From Daucus carota subsp. sativus (taxonomy: Eukaryota; Streptophyta; Magnoliopsida; Apiales; Apiaceae): a stretch of DNA of 64,000 nt. How positions within the stretch are numbered: position 1 is the first letter of the stretch; every line of letters starts with the position of its first letter. Shown piece by piece: positions 11,361-22,406 of this stretch. The position numbers and the translations under genes are program-made. Under the pieces are notes generated by a model that saw only the letters and a list, made by a program, of their open reading frames with translations, made no database searches and was not told where the DNA came from. Location of the stretch: the NCBI RefSeq assembly GCF_001625215.2, contig NC_030381.2, positions 37,012,689 to 37,076,688 on the forward strand. The letters are read 5' to 3'.

Positions 11361-11519
11361 TAACAAAAAGATTCTATACAGATTGACAATTACAATAATA
11401 ATTCGTATTTATGTTTTCTATTATTATAATATTAAATTAAGAGTGTGCAAAAGGTGGGAGCTGAATATTTAATCATTAAAAATTAAATGTGAAATGTGTT
11501 ACGCTACCTATTTATGATG
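11361..11519. other. Breakpoint of the copy 2 duplication and short spacer
   Basis: Similarity to the DNA behind copies 1 and 3 stops abruptly at about 11360. The last 10 bases (ATTTATGATG) are the target-site duplication of the next element. Confidence 0.6.
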
Positions 11520-12516
11520 GGGTTAAATGGCGTTTTGGTTACTCAACTGATCGGAAATTTGCAATTGGGTCATCCAACTCAAAAAGCTTTTAGTCACATC
11601 ATTATACTCTTAAAAATTTTCATTCAGGTCACTGACCGTTACACTCCGTTAAATATTTGACGGAAAGCTGACTAAGGGTCTTGACTTGACTTAAATAAAT
11701 CTACCGTGGCATGTACAATCAGCTGAAGCGGCATTTTGGTCACTCAACTGACTACAAACTTGCAATCGGATCATCAAACTCAAAAAACTTTCATTTAGGC
11801 CACTTATCATAATATCCGTTAAAAATTGAAAAAAAAAGATCATTTTGAAAAAACTAAACGTCGTGGCTTAAATAAAGGGTTAAATGACCATTTTGGAAAA
11901 ACTCATTAAATTTTTGATGGATTTTATTTATAAACTTCATACTTATCAAAAATTACTTATTTGTAAATTTCATACATATTAAATTTTTGATGGACTTTAT
12001 TTGTTAACTTCATCTCTTATCAAAAATTTAAATGATTTTCTCCAAAATGGATATATAAAACGATAATACATAAACAAAGTTTATGTTTTTGTGGGTGAAA
12101 CTATTGATTTTATGTGTGTGTATTTTATTTTTTTTTATTAATAAGTTTCAAAACTTTTAAGAGAGAAAAAAAAGTGATGCATGATAACTTTTAATTCTTT
12201 TTTTTTTCAATTTTTAACAGATATTATGATAAGTGACCTAAATGAAAGTTTTTTGAGTTTGATGATCCGATTGCAAGTTTGTAGTCAGTTGAGTGACCAA
12301 AATGCCGCTTTAGCTGACTGTACATGCCACAATGGATTTATTTAAGCCAAGTCACGGCGCTTAGTCAGCTTTCCATCAAATATTTAACGGAGTGTAACGG
12401 CCAGTGACCTGAATGAAAATTTTTAAGAGTATAATGACGTGACTGAAAGCTTTTTGAGTTGGATGATCCAATTGCAAGTTTCCGGTCAGTTGAGTGACCA
12501 AAACGTCATTTAACCC
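11520..12516. mobile_element. Mutator-like element with long terminal inverted repeats
   Basis: 997 bp, flanked by a perfect 10-bp duplication ATTTATGATG (11510-11519 and 12517-12526). Inverted repeats of roughly 330 bp start GGGTTAAATGGCGTTTTGG at the left and GGGTTAAATGACGTTTTGG as the complement of the right. Each arm contains two imperfect direct copies of a motif of the type TTTTGGTCACTCAACTGA. The spacer is AT-rich with no ORF, so the element is non-autonomous and can fold into a long hairpin. Confidence 0.85.
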
Positions 12517-12526
12517 ATTTATGATG

Positions 12527-13288
12527 AATGAAAAGTGGATCTTTAATGTTTAGAGAATAAGTAGGAACTTTGTAGAAGTGAATTTTTGGAAATTATAATT
12601 TAAGACATCATATAACTATTCAGTTGAAAATGTTCCGGTACTACCCCAATTCCCAAATCTATCCCAATTTTTTTCTAAATGACATGACAAACAAATAAAT
12701 TATTTTAACTGGATTGTTGATGTGTATAAAAGCATCTCCAACGAGGTTGACTATAATAGTTGTTACATATACTTATAAAACACATTTGCTCAACCTGCAA
12801 GTATTTTATTTCGATGGTATTTGCTATATTGATTAACTATATTTTAAAAATAGTATATTATTATTTCAAATTGTTATAAATAAAATATATTGTTTGAATA
12901 TGATAATCGATGATGTGTTACATAGTTGTCCGACAAATATTGTCATTGACATATTTTTGATTAAAATTATAAACAAGGGGAGTGCATGATTCGAGTGTGA
13001 GATTTTGAGGATATTATTTTTTTTTTAATTGTTAGGATGTGGCTCATTTTTTAGTTAAAAGATTTTTCAAAATTGGAGTTGTTATAAGAGGATATTATTA
13101 TTATTAATATAAATGAAACGAATCAAACATTGTGGCTGTTTCACTAAATTTATTTTTTAGAAATAAAGGTTTATTTTTGGAGAAAAGTATATACAATTCT
13201 ATTTTTTTTCTGAAATCTTTATTTATTTTTTGCTATATAGCAAATTAAATTTAAAAAAATATACATTTTATAAAAACATAAGTCCGTA

Positions 13289-13333
<45 letters not shown>

Positions 13334-13360
13334 TGCCCCCGTATAAGGCCATTACAAATT
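12527..13360. other. AT-rich spacer with a TA microsatellite
   Basis: No coding signal. A (TA)n run lies at about 13295-13329. Confidence 0.55.
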
Positions 13361-13361
13361 A

Positions 13362-13901
13362 CTCCCTCCGTCCGATTTTAGTTGTCATATTTCTATTTTT
13401 GTTGGTCAAATTGACTAACTTTTTATCAAAGATTATAAGTCACTTTTTCATCATTTTAAAAAACTGAAAATTACATCTTAAAGTAGATTAAAAATTAATT
13501 CCGATGACATATTTTTCTTATTTTTTCAATTGATAAAATATTACTCCCTCCGTCCCTCCCATTTCTTATCGTTTGGGTTGGGCACGGAGGTTAAAAAATA
13601 TGTATAAAGTAGTGGAAAAGAGGATGAAAAGTGGGTGAAGTGGTGGGACCCATTGATTTTTAATGTATAAAAAGAAGATAGTGGAGTAAAAGTAGTGTGA
13701 AAAGGAAAGAAAAGTGAAGAAATGGTGGGACCCATTGACTATTTTGGGTAAGTTTTGAAATGTAAAGAATTGGATGGGACACCCCAAAAAGAAAAGTGTA
13801 AAGAAATGGAGGGTACAGAGGAAGTAGTAAATTTCTGTCAAACTTTGGTCAATTTGACCGGCACAATACAAAATGTGACAACTAAAATAGGACGGAAGGA
13901 G
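13362..13901. mobile_element. Stowaway-like MITE carrying a nested Stowaway
   Basis: Starts CTCCCTCCGTCCGATTTTAG and ends with the matching complement (CTAAAATAGGACGGAAGGAG), flanked by TA on both sides. Its inner arms pair (GTTGTCATAT/ATGTGACAAC), giving a long subterminal inverted repeat. A second element is nested at 13544-13824. Similar AACTAAAAT-type debris follows up to about 13980. Confidence 0.8.
13544..13824. mobile_element. Nested Stowaway-like MITE
   Basis: 281 bp from CTCCCTCCGTCCCTCCCATT to the complement of CTTCCTCTGTACCCTCCATT, flanked by TA. It interrupts the older element at 13362-13901. The interior holds two diverged copies of a GGTGGGACCCATTGA motif. Confidence 0.75.
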
Positions 13902-14115
13902 TAGAATATGAAGAGAAAAGATGTTAGGGAGGGAGTAGAATATGTGACAACTAAAATGGTTCGGAGGTAGAATATGGGGAGTATCAGTGTACTAACTTGC
14001 ATTTTTCGATAAATAAATCTTCTTTTCAAAACCAGGCCCGTACAATACCCCCAGCTGAACTTTTCAAGACCACCCCCAATTCCCCAACGCTAAAACCATC
14101 TGGACTACTGAAACG

Positions 14116-15411
14116 ATGAAGAGAAACGACGGGTGCAAAATGTTAACAGACGAAGATCTTTTGACCGAGGTGCTTTCCAGGCTCCCTGTAAAATACCTAC
14201 TCCGTTGCAAAGCCGTTTCCAAATCCTGGTACTCTCTTATTTCAAACCCTAGTTTCATCAAAGCTCATTATCAACGTCATGCTATTACAATCAACCGCGC
14301 CGGGGATGATAACAATGAAGAAGCGGCTACTCTCATTGTACGCCTTTTCAAACAAGAAGATCTTGATGACCATCCTGAAGAAGACGGCTCCTATTCACTC
14401 TTCCGGCTCGGTACTACTGATGATTATATAGCCGAGCTCAACTTTCCTTTCTCCAGAGGTGATTATCCCTTCACGCCTCCCTCTATTCTCGTTGGTTGTG
14501 TTTACGGAATTGTTTGTGTTTGTGTTGATCCCTCTGCTCCTATTGATGCTATTCATTGCGTGCCTGCTTGTGATAAAGCTACTGATATATACATTTGGAA
14601 TCCCGCAACTAGGCAATCCAAACTCATTCCCTCGCATGCTCTTTACAATTGTGATGATACGGATGTAGTTGCTTTAGGCTTCGGGTTTGATCCGGTTGAT
14701 TTTGATTTTAAGGTTGTTAGGGTTGTATCTCGTGCTATTTTTCCTCAGGTGTATTCTGCAAATAGAGATGCTTGGCAAAACATTGAGACTAACTTGACTG
14801 TTTTTCCCAAAAAAAATATATTTGATATATGCCTCCATGGATTTTTGTTTATCGCGGGACAGAATGGTGTGATAGCTTTTGATCTAAACAAGGAGGTGTT
14901 TATTTGTGATATCAAACTTCCCGAATGCTCCAATGACCCGCGTGAAGAATGTTATTATGCTCGAATTGCTGACTTCAAGGATTCTATTGCTGTCATTATC
15001 TCTAATGACACTGGAAAAATTAACTTGTGGACACTAGATGATGAGGCATGCCTTCGTGGTGGTAGAGTCGAGGCATCCTGGACTTTTATGCTTAGTATTG
15101 ATGTAGGTTTGGATTACATGTATGTGCAGGGCCTTTTCAGTAGTGTTGAATTCTTACTGATAGCTGATACTGAATGGTTCTCCTATAATTCTGACAAGAA
15201 AGAGGCCAGAAGGATTGATACTAATCCTTTTTTTGATCTCGATGCAGTATTCAAGTATACAGAGAACCAGCAAATGTTATTAGTCACAAAATCAAAACTA
15301 GTCAATTGGTCTGATGATGAAGAAGATTTTAGTGAGGAAAGTAGCATTAATTTGGAAAATGTCTATGATGATTTTATTGTTATTTCAGATGATAGTGACA
15401 AAAGTGATTAA
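14116..15411 (+). CDS. F-box protein, tandem copy 3
   Basis: Intronless ORF of 431 codons. The F-box is at residues about 7-53 (MLTDEDLLTEVLSRLPVK, then LLRCKAVSKSWYSLIS), followed by the same FBA-like region as copies 1 and 2 and the end WSDDEEDFSEESS. The ATG at 14116 is the first in frame and matches M7 of copy 1. The protein is a mosaic: promoter-proximal DNA, F-box and C-terminus resemble copy 1, while the middle (EDLDDHPEEDG, FTPPSILVGCV, RDAWQNIE) resembles copy 2. A short deletion relative to copies 1 and 2 removes codons near ISNDTGK. The likely role is an SCF substrate receptor of unknown target. Confidence 0.88.
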   Translation: MKRNDGCKMLTDEDLLTEVLSRLPVKYLLRCKAVSKSWYSLISNPSFIKAHYQRHAITINRAGDDNNEEAATLIVRLFKQEDLDDHPEEDGSYSLFRLGTTDDYIAELNFPFSRGDYPFTPPSILVGCVYGIVCVCVDPSAPIDAIHCVPACDKATDIYIWNPATRQSKLIPSHALYNCDDTDVVALGFGFDPVDFDFKVVRVVSRAIFPQVYSANRDAWQNIETNLTVFPKKNIFDICLHGFLFIAGQNGVIAFDLNKEVFICDIKLPECSNDPREECYYARIADFKDSIAVIISNDTGKINLWTLDDEACLRGGRVEASWTFMLSIDVGLDYMYVQGLFSSVEFLLIADTEWFSYNSDKKEARRIDTNPFFDLDAVFKYTENQQMLLVTKSKLVNWSDDEEDFSEESSINLENVYDDFIVISDDSDKSD

Positions 15412-15549
15412 GAAGATGATAATGAAGAAAGAACCGCTGATTTCGAAGACAATGAGAGGAGTAATATTATCTCTAAAGATGTTCATGAGGAAACAAACAG
15501 AGATTCTGAAGATGATAATGAGGAAAACACCTCAGATTCTGGCAGTTAA
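15412..15549 (+). other. Open in-frame acidic tail behind the F-box copy 3 stop
   Basis: The frame after TAA 15409-15411 stays open for 45 codons to TAA 15547-15549, as behind copy 1. By eye it differs from the copy 1 tail at three bases, two of them changing amino acids. See the copy 1 tail for interpretation. Confidence 0.6.
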
Positions 15550-16143
15550 TAATGGCATTACTCATCCCAGTCAGTGTTTTTTTTCCGTTCATTTCCCTCA
15601 GTTTATTGCACATTTTCAAAATTATATGTGGAATTATTTGATGTTTCTTTCCCTGAGTTGGACATGATAAATATCTGGTATAAGTCTTGCCTGTTCTGTT
15701 CAGTTCTTGGAAATTTTTTGGGCTATCTAGATGCTACTGGTGTGTGCTATAATTAACCATATTAGCTATCGGATTAAATAAAGCAATTTTCAAGGTTCAA
15801 GTTTAGTATGTTATTGTAAAGTTTGTTTACATTTGGAAAAAATAACACATAACCTGAACGTGTTCAGGTAACAAGTTACTCTGGCTGTTAACTTGATTAA
15901 AAAAATAAATTCCTCTGACTGTTGCATGAATACAGAACTATCAATCTCTCAACTAGCCCTAATTTGATGGTCCGCACAAGCACAACTTTAACTTTCCTTT
16001 TTGCTGTTGTATGATGAAAATGATTACTTATCTAGTTTTCTTGGTATAAGCTTGAGCAAAGCAATTAAAAGGAAAAACCAGGAGCCAAGTGAGAGCAGAT
16101 GATGTAGGTCTGCTGCCAAACCTTCAAAATAATTAACAAGATA

Positions 16144-16780
16144 CTCCCTCACGGGGTGTATTCGATTGAGATTTTAATTGATTGTTTTTAGTGATTGTAT
16201 GTGATTTTGATTTTGTGCGGATTTTTGATAAAATGTCACAGAGTTGATAGGATTCTGATGGGATTTCAAAAAACTTAAAATATACCGAAAAATGCCACAA
16301 AATCCATCATTTTATGAAACCCTAATCAATCCACCAGCATTTGAATACCATCAGATTTTAGTGGATTTTAAACGATCTCAATTGAATACTATCGGATTTT
16401 AAAGCATAATTTAAAATCCCAATTGAATAACTCAAGATTTTAATGGATTTCAAACAATCCTAATTGAATACCCTCGGATTTCATGAATGCAAAAAAATGC
16501 TTTAAAATCCCAATCCAATACACCCTCTCAAACTCTTAATACATTTCCTGTTTCCCTTTATCAAGTTTGTCAATTCACATTTTTTATGGTTATTATCTTT
16601 AATTTCGTATTAGTATTAAATATAAAATCTTCACCATATTAAAGTATTCATGAATACGAATCCAACAAGATCATTCACGACTATATTTAGTCTTATAGGT
16701 CAGACGTAAATCAGTAATTTGTCTCATGTTATGAACAGTCCCGACATCTCAAGCGAGAAAATAAATAGAAATGGAGGGAG
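16144..16780. mobile_element. Stowaway-like MITE with a nested MITE
   Basis: Ends CTCCCTC and GAGGGAG, with TA on both sides (16142-16143, 16781-16782). The paralogous DNA behind copy 1 (about 5490) lacks it. Its left end is split after a few bases by a second element at about 16151-16525. Confidence 0.78.
16151..16525. mobile_element. Nested MITE with GGGTGTATT termini
   Basis: Left end GGGGTGTATTCGATTGAG; the complement of the right end reads AGGGTGTATTGGATTGGG. The interior repeats TTTTAATGGATTT-like and TTGAATACC-like units in both directions. Probably a non-autonomous element with a 3-bp target duplication (PIF/Harbinger type), but the exact borders are ambiguous. Confidence 0.6.
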
Positions 16781-17247
16781 TATATATCATATATGTATCT
16801 TCAGATAGAAAACAGGATTAAAAGAGAAATATAAGTGTATGTATCTGTATCGGTTGAATATATTGAAACCATGAATTTTATTTTCTTTGGACAAAAATTA
16901 AGCTAACAGTTGTCTACTAATAAGTATCCGGTTGAACTGCGACGAAGTAAATTAGATTAGCTTGAAAAGAACTCGGGCTTTAATTATGTCTGTAGTTCGA
17001 AAACTTACTACGGATTTAGGCTTAAAATTCCGTCTGTAACTTTGCTTGAGTATCAATTTCATTTCCAGAGAGTGCCAAATGGGGAGTAATGTTCTTTTAT
17101 TTTTTGTTTTGAAGAGGGGGAGTAATGTTCTTGGCGAGTTACATTCATATGTACTTGCTGATTTAGCAAATTAATAAATGAAACAGATTGCTTTCAAAAG
17201 AACCTTAAATTTCTATATATTTATGATAATTGTCATTTTTATATGTA

Positions 17248-17673
17248 AGGGTAGCACTCCATAGCATATTATATTATATGGAGTTACGTAGCACACCATT
17301 ATAAATATATACATAATATATATTCTATTATATTATTTATGAAATATAATTGCAAATTTTGATTATTAAACCGAAAACGAAGTTATACAATTTTTTTATT
17401 CCAAAGATCATCTAAAATTATGCAATATCTCAACATGATTCTATAACAGAATAATAATCATCCAGAATTATTCTGTTGTAGAATCAGTTTCGAAAATATA
17501 CTTTTTAATCAAATTTTAAGTGTTTAATTACTTAAAATAGATTTATTTTATAGTATTCTATATTAGAATCACGTTTTATATGTACTCTATAACAGAATTT
17601 ATAATAAAACTGATGATTTATAGTGGCGCATTATGTAACTCCATATAAAGAGTCCCTCTCTGGAATGTTGGCC
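17248..17673. mobile_element. Mutator-like MITE with a 10-bp target duplication
   Basis: 426 bp flanked by perfect direct repeats TTTATATGTA (17238-17247, 17674-17683). The paralogous site behind copy 1 (about 5947-5957) has a single copy and no insert. The arms pair imperfectly around ATATGGAGTTACGTA / TATGTAACTCCATATA. Confidence 0.8.
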
Positions 17674-17824
17674 TTTATATGTATATCCTGAACTTTTGAA
17701 TTTTGATGGAATCATAGCTCAGAAGTCAGAAGATAGTTACTGTATGACTTATGACTTGTCTGATGTCTCCGTCGAACAATTGAAACCAATAACTCCCACC
17801 GGTTTATGTTTTAAGGAAGAGTAG

Positions 17825-17995
17825 CGCTACATGCACAAAATTGGATACAGTTGTTTGCACAAAATGAAATGACAATTGAGGTAGGAAATTTTAATCGGTA
17901 CTATTAATGCATATAAAGGGGGTCCATACCAATTAAAAGTTGATGCATATTTATTATGTGAATGTTTTTTTACCCAATTTTATACATCTAGCATT
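17825..17995. mobile_element. Small inverted-repeat insertion
   Basis: About 170 bp absent from the copy 1 paralogous site (about 6065). The ends pair imperfectly: GCTACATGCACAAAATTGG against CCCAATTTTATACATCTAGC. The target duplication could not be fixed exactly. Confidence 0.6.
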
Positions 17996-18070
17996 TTCCT
18001 TCAAAGAAAGAAACTAGCAGTTTTGATACCAAATTTTGGTATGTTTTCCTTATTTCATATATTACTCCCC

Positions 18071-19250
18071 CTCCCACCAAATGTCTACTTGTACATGATG
18101 ATAGGGGTGATATACAAGATGAAAATAGTATTTGACTTGCAAATATATCACAGTATATTTTATTCATATTATATTTATTTGGACTCATATATAACTATAA
18201 ATTTAATTGAAGTTCATCCGGTAAATTTTTATTTTTGACGGTTTTTTACTTCGAATTTCATTAAATGTAATATTCAAATATATCCAAATATGTCATATAA
18301 CTTTTTTTATTTATCATTTTAATTTTATACACATAATTTGAGGTGATTATAGAAATATTTTCATTTGTTATTTTTAAAAACGTTCCTCTTTTGAATTAAG
18401 TCTAAAACTTTATATTTTATTAAAAGATGTTATAGTTATTGATAAATTTATTATATTATATACACTCTAGAATGTGAAACTGACAGCTGAATAATAAGTA
18501 TAAAAAGGAATTGATTAAGAGGTAAAATAATAGTTTAACACTTATTTTTAAATTGACCGGGCAGCCCATTCCCGTCTCACACAAAGAAATCAACGATAGC
18601 CAAGTCGAACATAAACGTCAATCCGGATGCTGGTTTTGTAGTGACAAACGAATTGTAAACCATTCCTCGTTTTACACATTCCTCTAGAAAGAATGCCAAA
18701 AAAAGGCATATGAAAAGTATCAATTCTACTTTTCTCTTCCAATTTCGGTGTGCTGTATGCAATATGTGAAAACTTGAAACCATATGCACCGATCAAACTT
18801 AGGACATCGAATATATTTGCGTAGCTTTAATAAAGAATATAAAGTTGGGTTCTACGGATTCTTATTTTAGTAGGAGTCTTTAACACCGTCTAGTTTATGG
18901 TTAGACATGTTGATATGTTATTGAACTTATTCTTCAGATTATTGAATGTTTAAAAATAATATTAAATTAGAAAAATTAACATCAAAATTATTAAATTATA
19001 TCTTATTGAATTTTTTAATAATATAAACTCAGAGGATTCCGTATAATTTTAGTCACAGAATATAAATATCCGCTCAAATGAGTCAAATTTGCTGTCAATA
19101 TTCAGTTATTTTACATCCGCGAATCCCGCCCGTATTAATCTTTCACAAACGCGTAAAACATACTATTCGAACGACTTGAATTCTTCCCCGCGACTCAAGT
19201 CAAAAGGCATGCAAAAACAAATAGTATTATTTTCCCTACCCATTTCAGCC
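18071..19250. other. Spacer upstream of the glutamate decarboxylase gene
   Basis: AT-rich up to about 18540, then mixed sequence. The overlapping minus ORFs at 18577-18796 match no domain I know. The last few hundred bases are the likely promoter of the downstream gene. Confidence 0.5.
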
Positions 19251-19259
19251 ATATAAATA
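19251..19259 (+). promoter_or_regulatory. Likely TATA box of the glutamate decarboxylase gene
   Basis: ATATAAATA lies about 100 bases before the ATG at 19353. The interval between (purine-poor, with ACAGACAAACAGATC) looks like a plant 5' leader. Position fits a TATA box; inferred only. Confidence 0.55.
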
Positions 19260-19352
19260 CTGGTAACATCTCTCTCCTTGAACATCCACAGACAAACAGA
19301 TCAAACACTAGTTATTCGATCAATCTGATCATTTTCTCTGCAGATTTTAACG

Positions 19353-22300
19353 ATGGTGCTTTCGAAAACAGCTTCGGAATCAGATGTTTCTGTCCATTCC
19401 ACTTTTGCTTCTCGCTATGTTCGAACTTCTTTTCCAAGGTGTGTGCATGAGTTTACACTGAATTTCGGTGTAGTGATTAGGACTGGTGCATTATGCTAAC
19501 TAATGCAAATTGTGTGTGTTGCAGGTTCAAGATGCCGGAGAATTCGACGCCGAAAGAGGCTGCATATCAGATCATAAACGATGAGCTGATGCTGGATGGG
19601 AACCCCAGGCTTAACTTGGCCTCTTTTGTGACCACATGGATGGAGCCAGAGTGTGATAAGCTTATGATGGCCTCCATCAACAAAAACTATGTTGACATGG
19701 ATGAATACCCTGTCACCACTGAGCTTCAGGTAGTTTTATTACCTCCAATCCCTCACAAGTTTCATCTCATATTTTATCAAAGTTGTTTTATGTTTTAACA
19801 CACATATGCAATATACATGAGCCTCTTTGTCCCAAAAGTCATGGCTTTAAAGTTATTTTTGACTTTAAGCTGAAAATGTCATTAAATTAAAGTCATAAGA
19901 GCATCTCCAACCATCTAAAACCCTTGGCTAAAAGGTGAGGTGGCATACCTAAAATAAAAAAATTTAGCCAACAGCTCCAAAACCTCAACTCCAACCATGC
20001 TCAGCTGTTGTCTATAAATTTAGCCAACCTCCTATGGATGGCTAAATTTGTCGAACCTCTACAGGTCTGTAAGAAAATCTGTAAGAAGATTGTACATCAT
20101 TTATTACTATATTGAACTGATATATTCTATTTTAACAATTTAAAATATTAATAACATACTATTTTTAAATTATAGCCAACCAATATAGCCAGTACCATTA
20201 AAGCAAAATGTCTTACAGGTTCAGCAAATTTTACATAATGTCTTACAGGTCCAATTTAGCCAACAATTATAGCCAACGCCGTTGGAGATGCTCTAAGTAA
20301 GTCAGAAACTGACTTAAAGCCAGAAACTGACTTAAAGCCAGAAGTTTGCTTGAAATACTTTGTTTAATGACTTAATTTTATAAAACTTTTTTTTGATAAA
20401 AATTATCTATAGGTAGCTTATCACAATAAGTTACGTTAAGTCATAAGTCATAATTTTAAACTTAGTCAAACGCTCATAAAGTTGTTTTACGTGATCCTGT
20501 CTATGAAAATGTTATGCATTTGGATAGTACCCGAAAATAAACACTAAACGTAATAAAAATCAAATAGGATTGTGTATGGAACCTCTGTTTTACATGGATT
20601 CAATCTAATTGTTTAACAAATTTCTGGACTGGTGAACACTGAATGGTTAATGAATTGCTGTCACCTGGCCTGTTTGTTAGATAGTTATTGAACCACAGTG
20701 TTTTCCGCGGTTTCTATTAAGTTATTTGTTATAAATTGTTTTTGACTATGTACATGCTTGATAGTCGAATGATTGATATGTAAAACTGTGTGCAAAATTA
20801 AATCTTCAGAATCGATGTGTAAACATGATAGCACATATGTTCAATGCACCTTTGGGGGAATCGGAAACTGCTGTAGGAGTTGGAACAGTTGGTTCATCTG
20901 AGGCTATAATGCTAGCCGGCCTTGCTTTTAAGAGAAGGTGGCAGAACAGGCGCAGAGCAGAGGGCAAGCCTTGTGACAAGCCAAACATAGTCACGGGAGC
21001 AAATGTCCAGGTATACTTTCATTTGTGATAATGCTAACAGTACAAACATTTCAGGGCAGTGGGAGAGTTTAATGAATGGTCTATTGATGTATGAATCTTC
21101 GTATTATATATTTTTAGGTATGCTGGGAGAAGTTTGCAAATTACTTTGAGGTAGAGTTGAAGGAAGTGAAACTGAGTGAGGGTTACTATGTAATGGACCC
21201 TGTGAAAGCTGTTGAACTGGTGGATGAGAACACCATTTGTGTTGCTGCAATCTTGGGCTCAACTCTCAATGGAGAATTTGAAGATGTTAAGCTCTTGAAT
21301 GATTTACTGATGGAAAAGAACAAGCAGACAGGGTACCTGAACTGATACTACTTAAACGTCTATTATATTTTCCTCTGTGACCAATACGCCTTTTATGAAT
21401 CAAGTTTTTGAATACATTTTGTGCAGATGGGATACACCAATTCATGTAGATGCAGCTAGTGGTGGATTCATTGCACCATTCCTATATCCGGAGCTCGAGT
21501 GGGACTTTCGCCTGCCTCTAGTGAAGAGCATCAATGTTAGTGGCCACAAATATGGACTTGTGTATGCTGGCATTGGTTGGGTTATTTGGAGGAGCAAAGA
21601 GGATTTACCAGAAGAACTTATTTTCCACATTAACTACCTTGGAGCCGATCAACCAACGTTCACTCTCAATTTCTCCAAAGGTAACGAGATATTAACAATG
21701 TTTCCAAATTACTCGTATGTTTTAGCCACAGTGGAACAGTTTAGAAATAATAATATTGTGATATTATTTACTTGATCATTAGGTTCAAGTCAGGTTATTG
21801 CGCAGTATTATCAGCTAATCCGCTTGGGCTATGAGGTCAGAATCAAATTATGTATTAACAGTTCATTTCTGGTTTATAGTTGTAAAATATTTACTGATAA
21901 AATTCTGATCACAATGCCAGGGTTATCGAAATATAATGGAGAATTGTCAAGAAAATGCAATGGTGCTAAAAGAAGGTCTGGTGAAAACAGGACGATTTAA
22001 CATTGTGTCAAAAGACAATGGAGTCCCCCTGGTGGCCTTCTCTTTGAAGGACAATAGTCGTCACAATGAGTTTGAAATTTCAGATACGCTTAAACGTTTT
22101 GGTTGGATCGTGCCAGCATACACCATGCCCGCGAATGCACAACATATCACAGTTCTTCGAGTTGTCATAAGGGAAGATTTTTCACGCACACTTGCTGAGC
22201 GACTTGTGCTAGACATTATTAAGGTGATTAATTACTTGGATGCTCTTCCTTCGAGTTTTACTGCCAAGGTGAAAACTGATGATGAACTGGAAGAGAAGGT

Positions 22301-22406
22301 GAAAAATGGGACTGTTGTGAAGAAAACAGCTATAGAGACTCAAAGAGAAATTACTGATGTTTGGAAGAAATTTGTCATGGCTAGGAAAGCAAAAGTAATT
22401 TGCTAA
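19353..22406 (+). CDS. GAD: Glutamate decarboxylase with calmodulin-binding tail
   Basis: Seven exons join in frame to 499 codons: 19353-19438, 19525-19729, 20810-21010, 21118-21332, 21427-21680, 21783-21835 and 21921-22406, all with GT/AG borders. The enzyme converts L-glutamate to GABA and CO2 in the cytosol with pyridoxal phosphate. Visible hallmarks are the N-terminal [20 protein letters not shown], the cofactor-site region [28 protein letters not shown], and SGHKYG with the Schiff-base lysine at about residue 277. The last 30 residues ([19 protein letters not shown], then basic residues) form the plant-specific calmodulin-binding segment with its conserved Trp, so activity should respond to Ca2+/calmodulin as well as acidic pH. 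Length is typical (495-505). No defects were seen. Intron 2 is enlarged by MITEs. Confidence 0.96.
19819..20475. mobile_element. MITE in GAD intron 2, interrupted by a second MITE
   Basis: The arms share GACTTTAAGC / ACTTAAAGCC and CATAAGTCAT-type repeats. The ends GAGCCTCTTTGTCC and (complement of right) GAGCGTTTGAC are related to the element at 43367-43726. Borders are approximate, with no exact target duplication. A younger element sits inside at 19899-20293. Confidence 0.55.
19899..20293. mobile_element. PIF/Harbinger-like MITE (GAGCATCTCCAAC family)
   Basis: 395 bp with terminal inverted repeat GAGCATCTCCAAC / GTTGGAGATGCTC and a TAA target duplication on both sides (19896-19898, 20294-20296). 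The TWA-type 3-bp duplication fits PIF/Harbinger. The interior is AT-rich with TAGCCAAC repeats. Relatives are at 30512, 34317 and 48184. Confidence 0.85.

Larger units (their letters stand above)
15550..18070 (+). repeat. Downstream part of the F-box duplication unit with three insertions
   Basis: Collinear with 4900-6130 behind copy 1 but expanded by insertions at 16144-16780, 17248-17673 and about 17825-17995. The uninterrupted copy 1 sequence proves each is an insertion. Confidence 0.82.
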
